From positions 1 to 35,292 of the forward strand of contig JBNKUQ010000028.1 in NCBI GenBank assembly GCA_050298695.1: a stretch of 35,292 nucleotides of DNA, read 5' to 3'. Below, piece after piece: positions 14,523 through 23,083 of this stretch (its first letter is position 1; each line of letters starts with the position of its first letter). The translations under genes and the position numbers were made by a program. The notes below the pieces were generated by a model that was not told the origin of the DNA, searched no databases, and saw only the letters and a program-made list of their open reading frames with translations. The DNA comes from CANLBN01 sp050298695. Lineage in GTDB: Bacteria; Pseudomonadota; Gammaproteobacteria; Pseudomonadales; Cellvibrionaceae.

Positions 14523-15926
14523 TTGAAACAATCCTCCCACCCTGCTGATTCCTTTTTATCGTTACCCTTAAAACCCGACCTAGTCAACAATTTAGCGTCG
14601 CTAGGCTATCAACACATGACGCCGATACAAACACAAAGCTTACCCATCATCTTGAATAAACAGGACATCATTGCACAGGCACAAACGGGGTCGGGGAAAA
14701 CCGCCGCTTTTGGATTGGGAGTTCTACACCATTTGGATATAAACCATTACCGGGTACAAGCACTGATACTCTGCCCTACCCGGGAATTGGCCGATCAAGT
14801 AGCAAAAGAAATGCGTAAACTCGCACGCAGTATTCACAATATAAAAATCTTAACGCTCTGTGGCGGCATGCCTTTTGGGCCACAAATTAACTCGCTGGAA
14901 CACGGCGCACATATCATCGTTGGAACACCAGGACGAGTCGAAGAGCATTTGCGTAAACAACACCTTAATCTCAAGGATCTCAATACTCTGGTATTTGATG
15001 AAGCAGATCGCATGTTGGATATGGGCTTTCAGAATAGCATTGATGAGATTGTCAGCTACGCTCCCGCGGCACGTCAAAACCTCTTATTTAGCGCCACTTA
15101 CCCCGAAGAAATACAATCCATCGCCAAACGGGTTCTCAATGAACCCGTTATGGTTAAAGTAGAGTCCACTCACGACCACAAAAGTATAGAACAAGTTTTT
15201 TATCACTTAGAAAGTGGGCAAACACGCACTGACGCTGTACAGCGCCTATTGCTGCAAAAACGGCCCAGCTCTGCCGTTATTTTTTGCAATACAAAACGCG
15301 AAACCCAAGAAGTTGCCGATGCACTGAGTCAGGTAGGCATCACAGCGCTGGCCTTGAACGGTGATCTAGAACAGAAAATGCGCGACCAAATACTCGTGCG
15401 CTTTGCCAATAAAAGTGCCTCTGTACTCGTGGCAACAGATGTTGCTGCAAGAGGTCTGGATATCGATGAATTGGATACCGTTATTAACCTTCAAATTGCT
15501 CGCGAGCTGGAGGTACACACCCACCGCATTGGCCGCACTGGGCGAGCGGGTAATCAAGGTAGCGCCTACACCTTTGTCGCCGAAAAGGATCAACATAAAT
15601 TCCAAGCCTTACAGGCATTTTTAAACGCAAATTTCGAGACACTTCCCCTCCCCCCCTCTGATACCCTAAAACAACCAGGGTTTAAACCACCCATGGCTAC
15701 CCTGCAAATTGATGGCGGAAAAAAACAAAAAGTGCGCCCAGGAGATATCTTAGGTGCCTTAACAGGAAAGGACGGTATCGAAGGCAAACAGGTGGGTAAA
15801 ATCCATATTTTTGACTACTGCGCTTACGTTGCAGTCAATCGCGACATCGCCGCTGATGCACTTAAAAAATTAGCCACTGGAAAATTAAAAGGCCGTTCAT
15901 TCCGTGCGCGCCAAGTAAGAGGCTAG
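14523..15926 (+). CDS. dbpA: ATP-dependent RNA helicase DbpA
   Basis: The 467-residue DEAD-box helicase acts in 50S ribosome assembly through hairpin 92 of 23S rRNA. Motifs in order: Q motif (YQHMTPIQTQSLP), I (AQTGSGKT, 53-60), Ia (PTRELA), Ib (TPGR), II (DEAD in FDEADRMLDMGF), III (SAT), V (ATDVAARGLDI) and VI (HRIGRTGRAG). The C-terminal 75 residues (KVRPGDILGALTGKDGIEGKQVGKIHIFDYCAYVAV) are the RRM-like rRNA-binding domain that defines DbpA. No ATG lies in frame between the upstream stop at 14508-14510 and the Q motif, so the start appears to be TTG at 14523-14525. There is no strong ribosome site. Confidence 0.94.
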   Translation: MKQSSHPADSFLSLPLKPDLVNNLASLGYQHMTPIQTQSLPIILNKQDIIAQAQTGSGKTAAFGLGVLHHLDINHYRVQALILCPTRELADQVAKEMRKLARSIHNIKILTLCGGMPFGPQINSLEHGAHIIVGTPGRVEEHLRKQHLNLKDLNTLVFDEADRMLDMGFQNSIDEIVSYAPAARQNLLFSATYPEEIQSIAKRVLNEPVMVKVESTHDHKSIEQVFYHLESGQTRTDAVQRLLLQKRPSSAVIFCNTKRETQEVADALSQVGITALALNGDLEQKMRDQILVRFANKSASVLVATDVAARGLDIDELDTVINLQIARELEVHTHRIGRTGRAGNQGSAYTFVAEKDQHKFQALQAFLNANFETLPLPPSDTLKQPGFKPPMATLQIDGGKKQKVRPGDILGALTGKDGIEGKQVGKIHIFDYCAYVAVNRDIAADALKKLATGKLKGRSFRARQVRG

Positions 15927-16188
15927 CCTCAACATTGCGTTTAGGTCGCTGAAGGTTATACTTGTTGAAGTGCTCAGCTTAGAAAAAATTTTTATTCAGA
16001 CCTATACGTCATTTGCGATCAACAACGCAGGAGCATTTGCAGGTCGCGGGGATGACTCTTGTATTTTTTTAGTGCCCTAGTAGTAAGTTTAGAGGCTGGA
16101 AGATGATGGTGGCTCTTTGATGACTGTAAAAATATACACCCCTTATATAAAAATTAGTGATAGTAATAAATAAAGTAATAACAACAAT

Positions 16189-17667
16189 ATGATTATCATC
16201 CCCACGGAAAAACGCTTCGACTGGAAGCATGCACCTCTCGTTTTACTGGCGGTTGTTCTTCTCAATATTTTTATTTACTTTATTCCCCAATCCAGTGACA
16301 ACCAAGTGCTTGGTATGGCCTTTGTCGAATACCAACAACAAGACTTACTAAAAATAGAATGGCCTTTTTTACAACGCTACCTCAAGGAAAGGGAACAAGA
16401 AGATACGCTGGAAAAGTTAGAAGCGTTATACACAGAAGAACGCCACGAAGAAATTATTGGGCATATTTTATTTGACAATGATTTCTATCGGTATTTACGC
16501 ATTGATAAATATGACTATTTTCACGACAACAAAGATGTAGGTGATTGGTTTTTTACACGAGAGCGTATTAATAACGCCGTGCAATCTACGACCATGGTTT
16601 CCTTTGGTTTAACGCCTGCCAATATGTCCTGGTATTCCGCGCTTACGCATCAGTTTTTGCATGGCAGTGTGATGCACTTACTAGGCAATATGTTTTTCCT
16701 TGTTATTTTTGGTTTTGCCGTGGAAGCGGCCATCGGTCACTGGCGTTTTTTACTCTTCTATTTAATATCCGGAATTGCTGGAGGCTTGCTGCACGCCCTA
16801 TTTAATTTAAAAGCACATGTGCCTCTCGTGGGAGCTTCTGGTGCCATTTCTGGCGCTATGGCCATGTATCTCTGCGTATTCCGCCTTAAGAAAATTGAAT
16901 TTTTCTACTGGTTTTTTGTATTTGTCGGTTATTTTAAAGCGCCGGCTTTGCTGATTCTGCTCTTTTATATTGGGAAAGAACTGGCTCAATTCCTTTTTAT
17001 CACAGATTCAAATGTCGCCTTTCTCGCGCATATTGGAGGCTTTCTTGCTGGCGCCATTTTGACGGGGGTTGCTTATAAGCTGAATCCTAATATTATCAAT
17101 GAAGAATATATTGAAGAGGATCAGAGTATTGATCCTCTTCAAGAGAAAAAAGCGACTGTTTATGATTTTTTAGGTCGCTATCAATTTGAAGCGGCTGAAA
17201 AAGCACTCACACGCATTATTGAAAGTGAAGGTTTAGATTTTGAACTGGCATTTATTCGCTACAATATCGAAAAAATTGATAAGGATCATAAAAGTAAGAA
17301 AGCGGTATTTAGCAAACATCTTGTGGAACTCTTAACCACACGCAAACCCACAGAGCAACAAGCTAATCAACTGGAGCATGTTTGGCAAGAAAGCAAAATG
17401 TATTTAGAAGGTTTAGAGACAAATTTAACCTTAAAAATTGCCATCAGCCTGGCTGAAGCAAGTTCACCAAAACATGCCGCTGAATTATTCGATGATATTT
17501 ATCAACATATCCGACAAAACAAGAATCCAGAATATCTTAAAAAATATCAAACCCCACTAGCAATACTCGCTAAAAAATTAGCCGACGCATACAGGGACAA
17601 GCAACCCCAGGAAGAACATAAGTACACTGCACTTAAAAATCAGATACTCACGGGGCATTCTTTATGA
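16189..17667 (+). CDS. Rhomboid intramembrane serine protease with long helical C-terminal extension
   Basis: The 492-residue protein contains a rhomboid domain at about 140-300. H163 and N167 lie in the HxxGN motif (VMHLLGNMFF). The catalytic Ser217 lies in GASGAISG, and the catalytic His281 lies in AHIGGFLAG. A further hydrophobic segment is at 17-33. Between it and the core lies a soluble insert (35-130) rich in charged residues. After residue 300 there is a roughly 190-residue soluble helical tail resembling TPR-type repeats. Typical bacterial rhomboids are 200-300 residues, so insert and tail are notable. Its stop overlaps the start of the next gene (ATGA), implying coupling. There is no strong ribosome site. 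Substrates are unknown; the next gene's product is an obvious candidate partner. The intergenic stretch 15927-16188 holds no gene. Confidence 0.9.
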   Translation: MIIIPTEKRFDWKHAPLVLLAVVLLNIFIYFIPQSSDNQVLGMAFVEYQQQDLLKIEWPFLQRYLKEREQEDTLEKLEALYTEERHEEIIGHILFDNDFYRYLRIDKYDYFHDNKDVGDWFFTRERINNAVQSTTMVSFGLTPANMSWYSALTHQFLHGSVMHLLGNMFFLVIFGFAVEAAIGHWRFLLFYLISGIAGGLLHALFNLKAHVPLVGASGAISGAMAMYLCVFRLKKIEFFYWFFVFVGYFKAPALLILLFYIGKELAQFLFITDSNVAFLAHIGGFLAGAILTGVAYKLNPNIINEEYIEEDQSIDPLQEKKATVYDFLGRYQFEAAEKALTRIIESEGLDFELAFIRYNIEKIDKDHKSKKAVFSKHLVELLTTRKPTEQQANQLEHVWQESKMYLEGLETNLTLKIAISLAEASSPKHAAELFDDIYQHIRQNKNPEYLKKYQTPLAILAKKLADAYRDKQPQEEHKYTALKNQILTGHSL

Positions 17668-19154
17668 AGTATTGCCAATATCATCCTCTTAAGCCAGCAA
17701 CTTATGCATGCTACCACTGCCATAAAAACCAGTGTGATCACTGTAGCGATGAGGGTGAACATGGCGACGAAAACCATTGTTTTATTTGTGGCCGAGAGCT
17801 AGCAAGCCTTGGAGCGCGCTACAATGCGGAACCATTTTGGCGGCGGTTCCAAGAAGGGTTTCGCTACCCCTTACAACTTGAAACCATTATTTTTATCGTT
17901 GCTATTGCTTTCTTTAGCATCATCATTACCTTTCTTCCTTTTACCATCGTCTGGCTCTTAGTGATTACCGGTATTTTTATGAAATACTGTTTCAGCTGCC
18001 TTGAATCTACCGCAAAAGGGTCGATGACGGCACCGGACATCACAACCGCTTACGAAGGTGGCATTGTCCTCGCCTTAAAATTATTTGCTATTTTCTTTAT
18101 CCTCGGTCTGAGCGTATTCGGTTTAGGTATGTGGCTAGGTATTTCTGCAGCAACTATTTTGGGTGTTGCGATTATGATTTGCTTGCCTGCTATTATTATT
18201 AACTTTTCCTTAAGTGAAAGCGTCGTCGATGCCATAAACCCCGTGAAGATTATTTATTTAGTCACGGCTATTGGTTTGCCCTATGGTTTACTGCTTGCCA
18301 TTATTATGGTGATGGCAGGCTCTGTCGGCTTTATCAGCGCAATTATTGGCGTAGATTCTATGTTTTCTCTTAGCTTACAGTCTGTGGTTTCAAACTACTA
18401 TACGATAGTACTATTTCATCTAATGGGGTATATGTTATTTCAGTATCAAGACCGGCTCGGATTTATTGCACGCCATGAAGAAGACGAGATTAATAATATT
18501 CGTGGAGATACCGATAGACTACTGGCCAAAATCGAAGTCCATGTAAAAGAAGGCTACTACGATCGCGCCCTCAAGCTCTTTCAAACGGCAATAAAAGCCT
18601 ACCCAACTAGCAAACCCATTCATACTCAATGTATGGATTTTTTATTAGCCACAAAAAATTATCGCTTAATCGAAGACTTTTCTACGGTTTATTTTAATTT
18701 TCTAGTCAAAAACCATTCGCGAGACCAACTCACACTGGCTTACAAAAAAATATTACACGTTCACCCTAAATATTGTCCTGAAAGCCCCGAAGATAAATTG
18801 CTACTTGCTCAAGAATGCAAAGCCAGTGGCGACTCACTATCTGCCGTGCGTTTACTCAATGGCATACATAAAGATTCTCCCAACTTTCCTCGCTTAGTCC
18901 AAGCACTGGAATTAACGCATGACGCACTACAAGATATTCCTAGCATGAAGGATAAAGTCGAAAAATTTGGCCAATTACTTAAACACTATCAACAACAAGA
19001 AAAGAAAAAAACGAAAGCACCACCGAAACCATCCCCATCTAAAAATATGACGCTAGAAGATAAAATCAAACAAAATGCCGAACAAAACAGTCCACTATCC
19101 CTTGTAGAGAAAGATGAAGATCAAAACAAAGATAAAGGCATTGATTTTAGTTAA
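17664..19154 (+). CDS. Zinc-finger (B-box-like) multi-pass membrane protein with TPR-like tail
   Basis: I do not recognise a named family for this 496-residue protein. The first 45 residues carry a cluster of zinc ligands resembling a B-box: C4 and H7 in CQYH, C16 and C19 in CYHC, C24 and C27 in CDHC, then H38, C39 and C42 in NHCFIC. About six hydrophobic segments follow between residues 68 and 265 (for example TIIFIVAIAFFSIIITFLPF and LALKLFAIFFILGLSVFGLG). Residues 285-440 look like helical repeats (DRALKLFQTAIKAYPTS, YRLIEDFSTVYFNF). The tail is Lys/Pro-rich. It overlaps the rhomboid gene by four bases and shares its helical-tail design, which suggests a membrane complex. Its function is not known. 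Confidence 0.75.
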   Translation: MKYCQYHPLKPATYACYHCHKNQCDHCSDEGEHGDENHCFICGRELASLGARYNAEPFWRRFQEGFRYPLQLETIIFIVAIAFFSIIITFLPFTIVWLLVITGIFMKYCFSCLESTAKGSMTAPDITTAYEGGIVLALKLFAIFFILGLSVFGLGMWLGISAATILGVAIMICLPAIIINFSLSESVVDAINPVKIIYLVTAIGLPYGLLLAIIMVMAGSVGFISAIIGVDSMFSLSLQSVVSNYYTIVLFHLMGYMLFQYQDRLGFIARHEEDEINNIRGDTDRLLAKIEVHVKEGYYDRALKLFQTAIKAYPTSKPIHTQCMDFLLATKNYRLIEDFSTVYFNFLVKNHSRDQLTLAYKKILHVHPKYCPESPEDKLLLAQECKASGDSLSAVRLLNGIHKDSPNFPRLVQALELTHDALQDIPSMKDKVEKFGQLLKHYQQQEKKKTKAPPKPSPSKNMTLEDKIKQNAEQNSPLSLVEKDEDQNKDKGIDFS

Positions 19155-19321
19155 ACAGCATGCAAGAAATAGAAAAATAGTTACATACAAACTTAGTAAA
19201 TAAAGATGATTTCATAAAGCCCTCTGCATATACGACAACCCTATATTTTTTCACCTCTTAATTTTTACATGAGATGCTTTAAAGGAAAATATATGAAATA
19301 TTGTTTCTATATATTCAGAAT

Positions 19322-20302
19322 TTAAGCGGAGCTTTTAAACAATGTTAGTAATTTTTTTATTTCTCTTTTCTTTGATTCTTTTGGCGGGTAATTTTCAAGT
19401 GAAACTTTAGTTTCTTTTAATTTATCGTGCTGTTTAAAGCACTCTATAATACGATCATATAATTTTTTATTGTCAAAGGGTTTTTGCAAACAACGAAATA
19501 ACTTGCCATTATTCATAAGATCAACCACATTATCGAGGGAGTCACCTTGATTGATGACCGCCATAGTAACAACATCTGAACGCATTTCATAAAAAGTGCT
19601 CAAGGTTTTACTGATTTCCTCCTCAGAAAAAGTAGTTAAATTCATGATCACTATACTAATTTCTGTGCGCATCGCGATCATTCTGATGACTTGTGTCAAT
19701 GTCGATGCTACATAAATATGAAAGTTAAGGCGAGGCCCCAGCATTTGTATTGCATTGCGTATGGCTTGATCTTGTTCAACGAGCAAGATTGCAATATTTG
19801 AAGAAGTGGCCGTACTTCTGCTGATACCACTCTCATGGACATTGTATGTATTTGAACACCTTGGAGTGGGAACTGGAGGAGCGGGTGCTGAGTGATGATC
19901 AGATCTTTTGTGCTGGTCGCCTAATGAGGAAACAATCTTACGAGACCATGATAGTTTAGCACCTTCTTGAACAACTAATTTCAGCTCTTCAACGTCCCAA
20001 GGCTTAGAAATATGTTGATAGACCGCATTGAGTTCGTGATTATTATTTGCTGCATTCAGATCATCAACCAACAAAATGAATGCTGCATGGGGGCATTGGT
20101 TACGCACTAGCTCTTGAAGCTTACTGCCGCCCAGCACTTGGTCACTAATTACTACATCAATATCATTATTAGACAATTTGTAAAAAGCGTCTTTATTCTT
20201 GAGCGCGAAAAAAACGTCGTAATATTGTTTAAAAATAGATTTAAAACGCATTAGCGTTTGCTTATCGTTTGAAACGAATAAGAGCTTATGTCTCTCTATC
20301 AT
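19322..20302 (-). CDS. Tandem-receiver response regulator without output domain
   Basis: The 326-residue protein has two CheY-like domains joined by a Pro/Ser-rich linker (about 135-165). The first (6-115) begins KLLFVSNDKQTL and keeps an Asp at the phospho-acceptor position (D54 in DVVISDQVLGG) and the K-P pair (SKPW, K100). The second (169-290) keeps an acidic pair (LLVEQDQ) and K274 in LQKPF, but has Asn221 where the phospho-acceptor Asp should be (VIMNLTTF), so it is probably not phosphorylated. No DNA-binding, GGDEF or HD-GYP domain follows, only a basic tail. No kinase is adjacent. It may act as a scaffold or phosphate sink. Confidence 0.8.
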   Translation of the reverse strand: MIERHKLLFVSNDKQTLMRFKSIFKQYYDVFFALKNKDAFYKLSNNDIDVVISDQVLGGSKLQELVRNQCPHAAFILLVDDLNAANNNHELNAVYQHISKPWDVEELKLVVQEGAKLSWSRKIVSSLGDQHKRSDHHSAPAPPVPTPRCSNTYNVHESGISRSTATSSNIAILLVEQDQAIRNAIQMLGPRLNFHIYVASTLTQVIRMIAMRTEISIVIMNLTTFSEEEISKTLSTFYEMRSDVVTMAVINQGDSLDNVVDLMNNGKLFRCLQKPFDNKKLYDRIIECFKQHDKLKETKVSLENYPPKESKKREIKKLLTLFKSSA

Positions 20303-20356
20303 ACAGCTTACCAGTGATTGTTAGAGTTGCTAAACCAGCCTTCTACAATACGAATG

Positions 20357-20394
20357 ACCGATTTTAAGTATTGTTTACAATACGATAAGTCGGT
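20357..20394. promoter_or_regulatory. Long imperfect hairpin upstream of the tandem-receiver gene
   Basis: Two 17-base arms (starting ACCGA and ending TCGGT) around the loop TTTA match at 13 positions plus one wobble. The innermost six pairs (GTATTG/CAATAC) and outermost five are perfect. A third CAATAC copy lies just before it near 20345. The element lies 55 bases before the receiver gene start and about 100 bases past the end of the M48 gene. It could be an operator, a leader structure or an inefficient terminator. Confidence 0.4.
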
Positions 20395-20492
20395 GTGAGC
20401 TGTGTCTCAGTTTTGTTACTTTCTATAAAGAGTTTTATTATTGATATTCTGATTTTTAGAATGCTTTTAACAATATGTTTTAAGTTGGCACC

Positions 20493-21557
20493 TCATTCTT
20501 CACTTGATTGCTGTCGAAATCGATCAATCCTCTCTTGCGTAGGAGGATGGGTGGAAAAGTACTGGAATAAAGATATTTCCGCATTAGTGTTTTGTTCTTC
20601 TTTGCTAGTGGATTCGTCTATGGCTAGCATTTTCTCCATGGCTATCGAAAAATACTCAGTGGGTATATTCAAGCGTTTCATGGCATTGAGTGCATAGGTA
20701 TCGGATTCGTATTCGAACTCGCGTGAATACTCGGCTTGCACTAGTAATGCAGGCAGTAGTAAGGCTAATGAGCTGGCCGAAGAAACATCGCCAGTAAAAG
20801 CAACAATAAGTACGGAAAAACTGGCTTGACGAATCAGTGTTTGCAGTGAATGCCTGTGTTTAACGTGCCCTATTTCGTGCAATAAAATACCACTCAATAA
20901 TTCGGGATCATCGACTAGATAAACCAGCTCATCGGTCATGACAATGGTACCATCTGGCAGCGCAAAGGCATTGGCACCTACCAGTGGAGAAGCTCTGAAC
21001 AATAACCGATACTCACGTATATCCTGCTGTTCATTAGAAGATACTGCGGTCAATAGCGTATTAAATTGTTTTATGACTTGATTCTGTTGCTCTTGTGTCA
21101 ACTTACTGGGCTTAAAGAAATTATCATCCAGTTCCGGCATCACATTTTTGCCTAAGGCCTGATCGATTTCTAAAGGCAACCAATGCGCAACCTCTTTACT
21201 GGCGGCCGGTATTCCATACTTTACTCCCCCCACGCTAATAATAATCAAAACGATCAGCGCAAATACAACAAAACGATAGTTACTTTCTAAAAAGTGTGCA
21301 TAACGTTCTTTACGACTCACCTGCCAATGACGACATATTTTGTCCAGCACATCATTATCATGGCTTTCCAAATAAGCACCTTTCGGTAAATATATTTTGC
21401 GCGTGGTATTACCTATGCGTGGACGTATATCAATATCAACAATTGCAATATCTCCAAAGGCATCGGATAATAGTAGACCTTGCTCATTCACATGAATATG
21501 CAAGGTTTGAGTACGAGACGTTTTGCCATCGTAATATTGTGCACGGAAATAAAACAT
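20493..21557 (-). CDS. Membrane-anchored M48 family zinc metalloprotease
   Basis: The 354-residue protein begins with a beta-rich cytosolic-looking domain (1-70: YYDGKTSRTQTLHIHVNEQG, IGNTTRKIYLPKGAYLE). One membrane segment follows at about 94-112 (YRFVVFALIVLIIISVGGV). The M48 catalytic domain has HEIGH at 227-231 (zinc ligands His227 and His231, catalytic Glu228). The third ligand Glu282 is in the ExxxD motif of EFEYESDTY. A hydrophobic stretch near 255-275 may dip into the membrane. All catalytic residues are present. M48 enzymes of this type take part in envelope protein quality control. It starts 44 bases downstream of the DUF898 gene on the same strand, so the two are an operon and probably work together at the membrane. 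Confidence 0.9.
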   Translation of the reverse strand: MFYFRAQYYDGKTSRTQTLHIHVNEQGLLLSDAFGDIAIVDIDIRPRIGNTTRKIYLPKGAYLESHDNDVLDKICRHWQVSRKERYAHFLESNYRFVVFALIVLIIISVGGVKYGIPAASKEVAHWLPLEIDQALGKNVMPELDDNFFKPSKLTQEQQNQVIKQFNTLLTAVSSNEQQDIREYRLLFRASPLVGANAFALPDGTIVMTDELVYLVDDPELLSGILLHEIGHVKHRHSLQTLIRQASFSVLIVAFTGDVSSASSLALLLPALLVQAEYSREFEYESDTYALNAMKRLNIPTEYFSIAMEKMLAIDESTSKEEQNTNAEISLFQYFSTHPPTQERIDRFRQQSSEE

Positions 21558-21601
21558 AAAAAATGGATTTTTTACTTTAAAATACTTTTATATAAAACTG
21601 A

Positions 21602-22840
21602 TTAAAGCCCAATATCTAAACCAAACATTTCTCCAACTTCTTCACCCACCGCATTATTTTCATTACGTTGATTCGCCAAAAATGTTTCAAGGTTAGGTGC
21701 CATCATACTTATTTTTTCCGCACGGTATTTAGTCGTACGAATCATAGCCCATGGTACAGCCAACCCCAAACTCAACAAGATAGCAAGGGTATTTGTAAAG
21801 TAAAGATATAACATATAGCGGGTCGATAAACGACAATGAAATTCAATTTCGTCCTTATTAAGATATAGATGGCTGTATAGCAAGTTGGTTTTATGAGTAA
21901 AAACATAAACTAAGGTTAGTAGATATAAACTAAAAAATAGAAAAGAGATAAATATACTCATAATGAGCTCAACACGCCCATCTAAAAAAGGGATATCACT
22001 GAGAAATTCATTATTGGGAAAACCTGCAGGAATCAAAATACCTTTGAGCAATACATAACTACAAAAGCCGCCAACGACCATGATCAATACAGCCACTAAA
22101 TACATACGATAGAACTGACCCACCGTCACTCTTAATGAGAACTGACTTTCACCAAAGCGACTACGATTACCAATAAAATCATAATATTTATTTTGCCACC
22201 AGGGGAAAATCAATGTGGCGATTAAAACAAGAACACCTACTGCTTTGAGGTACGAGAAAATGGTAAGAATATCCTCGGGGTCTTTAATTTCATCTTCACT
22301 CTCCAGCAATGTGATATCCAAGCCCAATATAAATGGAATAATTGCGAGGATAAAAAAATATAATATGGGGGGTAAAAATAACCAATAAGCTTTTTTGATA
22401 TCCGCATTAAAGCCAAAGCGGATGCCTCGCCAAACGGTATTGCGCATGCGAAAACGTAGCGATAGTACAATAATTAATGGAGCAAATACCACTAATACCG
22501 TTAATGCAAAACCACCAAATTGTGGCCAAAAATAAGAAACTGCCTGATAAGCCGCTAACAAACCCACTGCGATAAGACGCCCTTTTAAAATTTGTAAGGG
22601 ATTAGCGGTATAGTCGAATGAAGAGCCATGCAAAAACGTATTCCCATAAAAATAACGCTTTGTTCTCACTTTTGCCCAAGCAGAGTAAATACCCAGAGTA
22701 ACAATAGATAAGAAGAGGTTGACAATCCATATGCGAAAATATTCGCCCGTTGTTCCATTAAATTCAAAGCCATAACGTGTAGTTGTGCTTTCTTCAAAAT
22801 GATGGGGTTGAGAAATATCTGATTTTGTTGTTTCTGACAT
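21602..22840 (-). CDS. YjgN/DUF898 family multi-pass membrane protein
   Basis: About 412 residues with the DUF898 signature near the N-terminus (YGFEFNGTTGEYFRIWIVNLFLSIVTLGIYSAWAKVRTKRYFYGNTFLHGSSFDYTANP) and again in the second half (QFSLRVTVGQFYRMYLVAV, ending with GLAVPWAMIRTTKYRAEKI). Around eight hydrophobic segments are visible. The family's function is not established. Two ATG codons compete. I prefer the second (22838-22840), because AAGGGA lies about six bases before it and only two before the first (22844-22846). The M48 protease gene follows closely. The hairpin at 23019-23050 separates this gene from the HD-GYP gene upstream. Confidence 0.9.
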   Translation of the reverse strand: MSETTKSDISQPHHFEESTTTRYGFEFNGTTGEYFRIWIVNLFLSIVTLGIYSAWAKVRTKRYFYGNTFLHGSSFDYTANPLQILKGRLIAVGLLAAYQAVSYFWPQFGGFALTVLVVFAPLIIVLSLRFRMRNTVWRGIRFGFNADIKKAYWLFLPPILYFFILAIIPFILGLDITLLESEDEIKDPEDILTIFSYLKAVGVLVLIATLIFPWWQNKYYDFIGNRSRFGESQFSLRVTVGQFYRMYLVAVLIMVVGGFCSYVLLKGILIPAGFPNNEFLSDIPFLDGRVELIMSIFISFLFFSLYLLTLVYVFTHKTNLLYSHLYLNKDEIEFHCRLSTRYMLYLYFTNTLAILLSLGLAVPWAMIRTTKYRAEKISMMAPNLETFLANQRNENNAVGEEVGEMFGLDIGL

Positions 22841-22919
22841 GGGCATTCCCTTGTTTATATATAATTATTTCATTAGCGCCTCTTGCACACGCAACAAGAC
22901 AAAAAGCTAAATAGTCGAC

Positions 22920-23050
22920 ACGCAGACCATGGATGGACTGCTCAGCGGCGATTAGCCGCTGCGAGAAGTAAAAATACCAACAAATCGACGTATTTGCGCC
23001 AGGATTTTTGCTTCGACTCCTAAAAAAAGCCAAGGAAGGCTTTTTTTAGG
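22920..23050 (-). repeat. Dispersed intergenic repeat, copy 3
   Basis: Read on the minus strand, this stretch shows a hairpin with an A/T-flanked stem (23019-23050), then GTCGAAGCAAAAATCC, a CGATTTGTTGGTATTTTTAC segment, CTCGC, and the hairpin CAGCGGC/GCCGCTG (22943-22961) followed by a CCATGG-containing end. The same order occurs in copy 1 at 14243-14399, with more divergence in the palindromic end. Confidence 0.6.
23019..23050 (-). terminator. Strong A/T-flanked hairpin after the HD-GYP gene
   Basis: CCTAAAAAAAGCC (23019-23031) pairs perfectly with GGCTTTTTTTAGG (23038-23050), a 13-bp stem with a 6-base loop, starting 33 bases past the HD-GYP stop. It should terminate in either direction. 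Its sequence is related to the hairpins at 14243 and 32312. Confidence 0.8.
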
Positions 23051-23083
23051 GCTAACTAAATAGATGGCTAAGAATAACCTATT

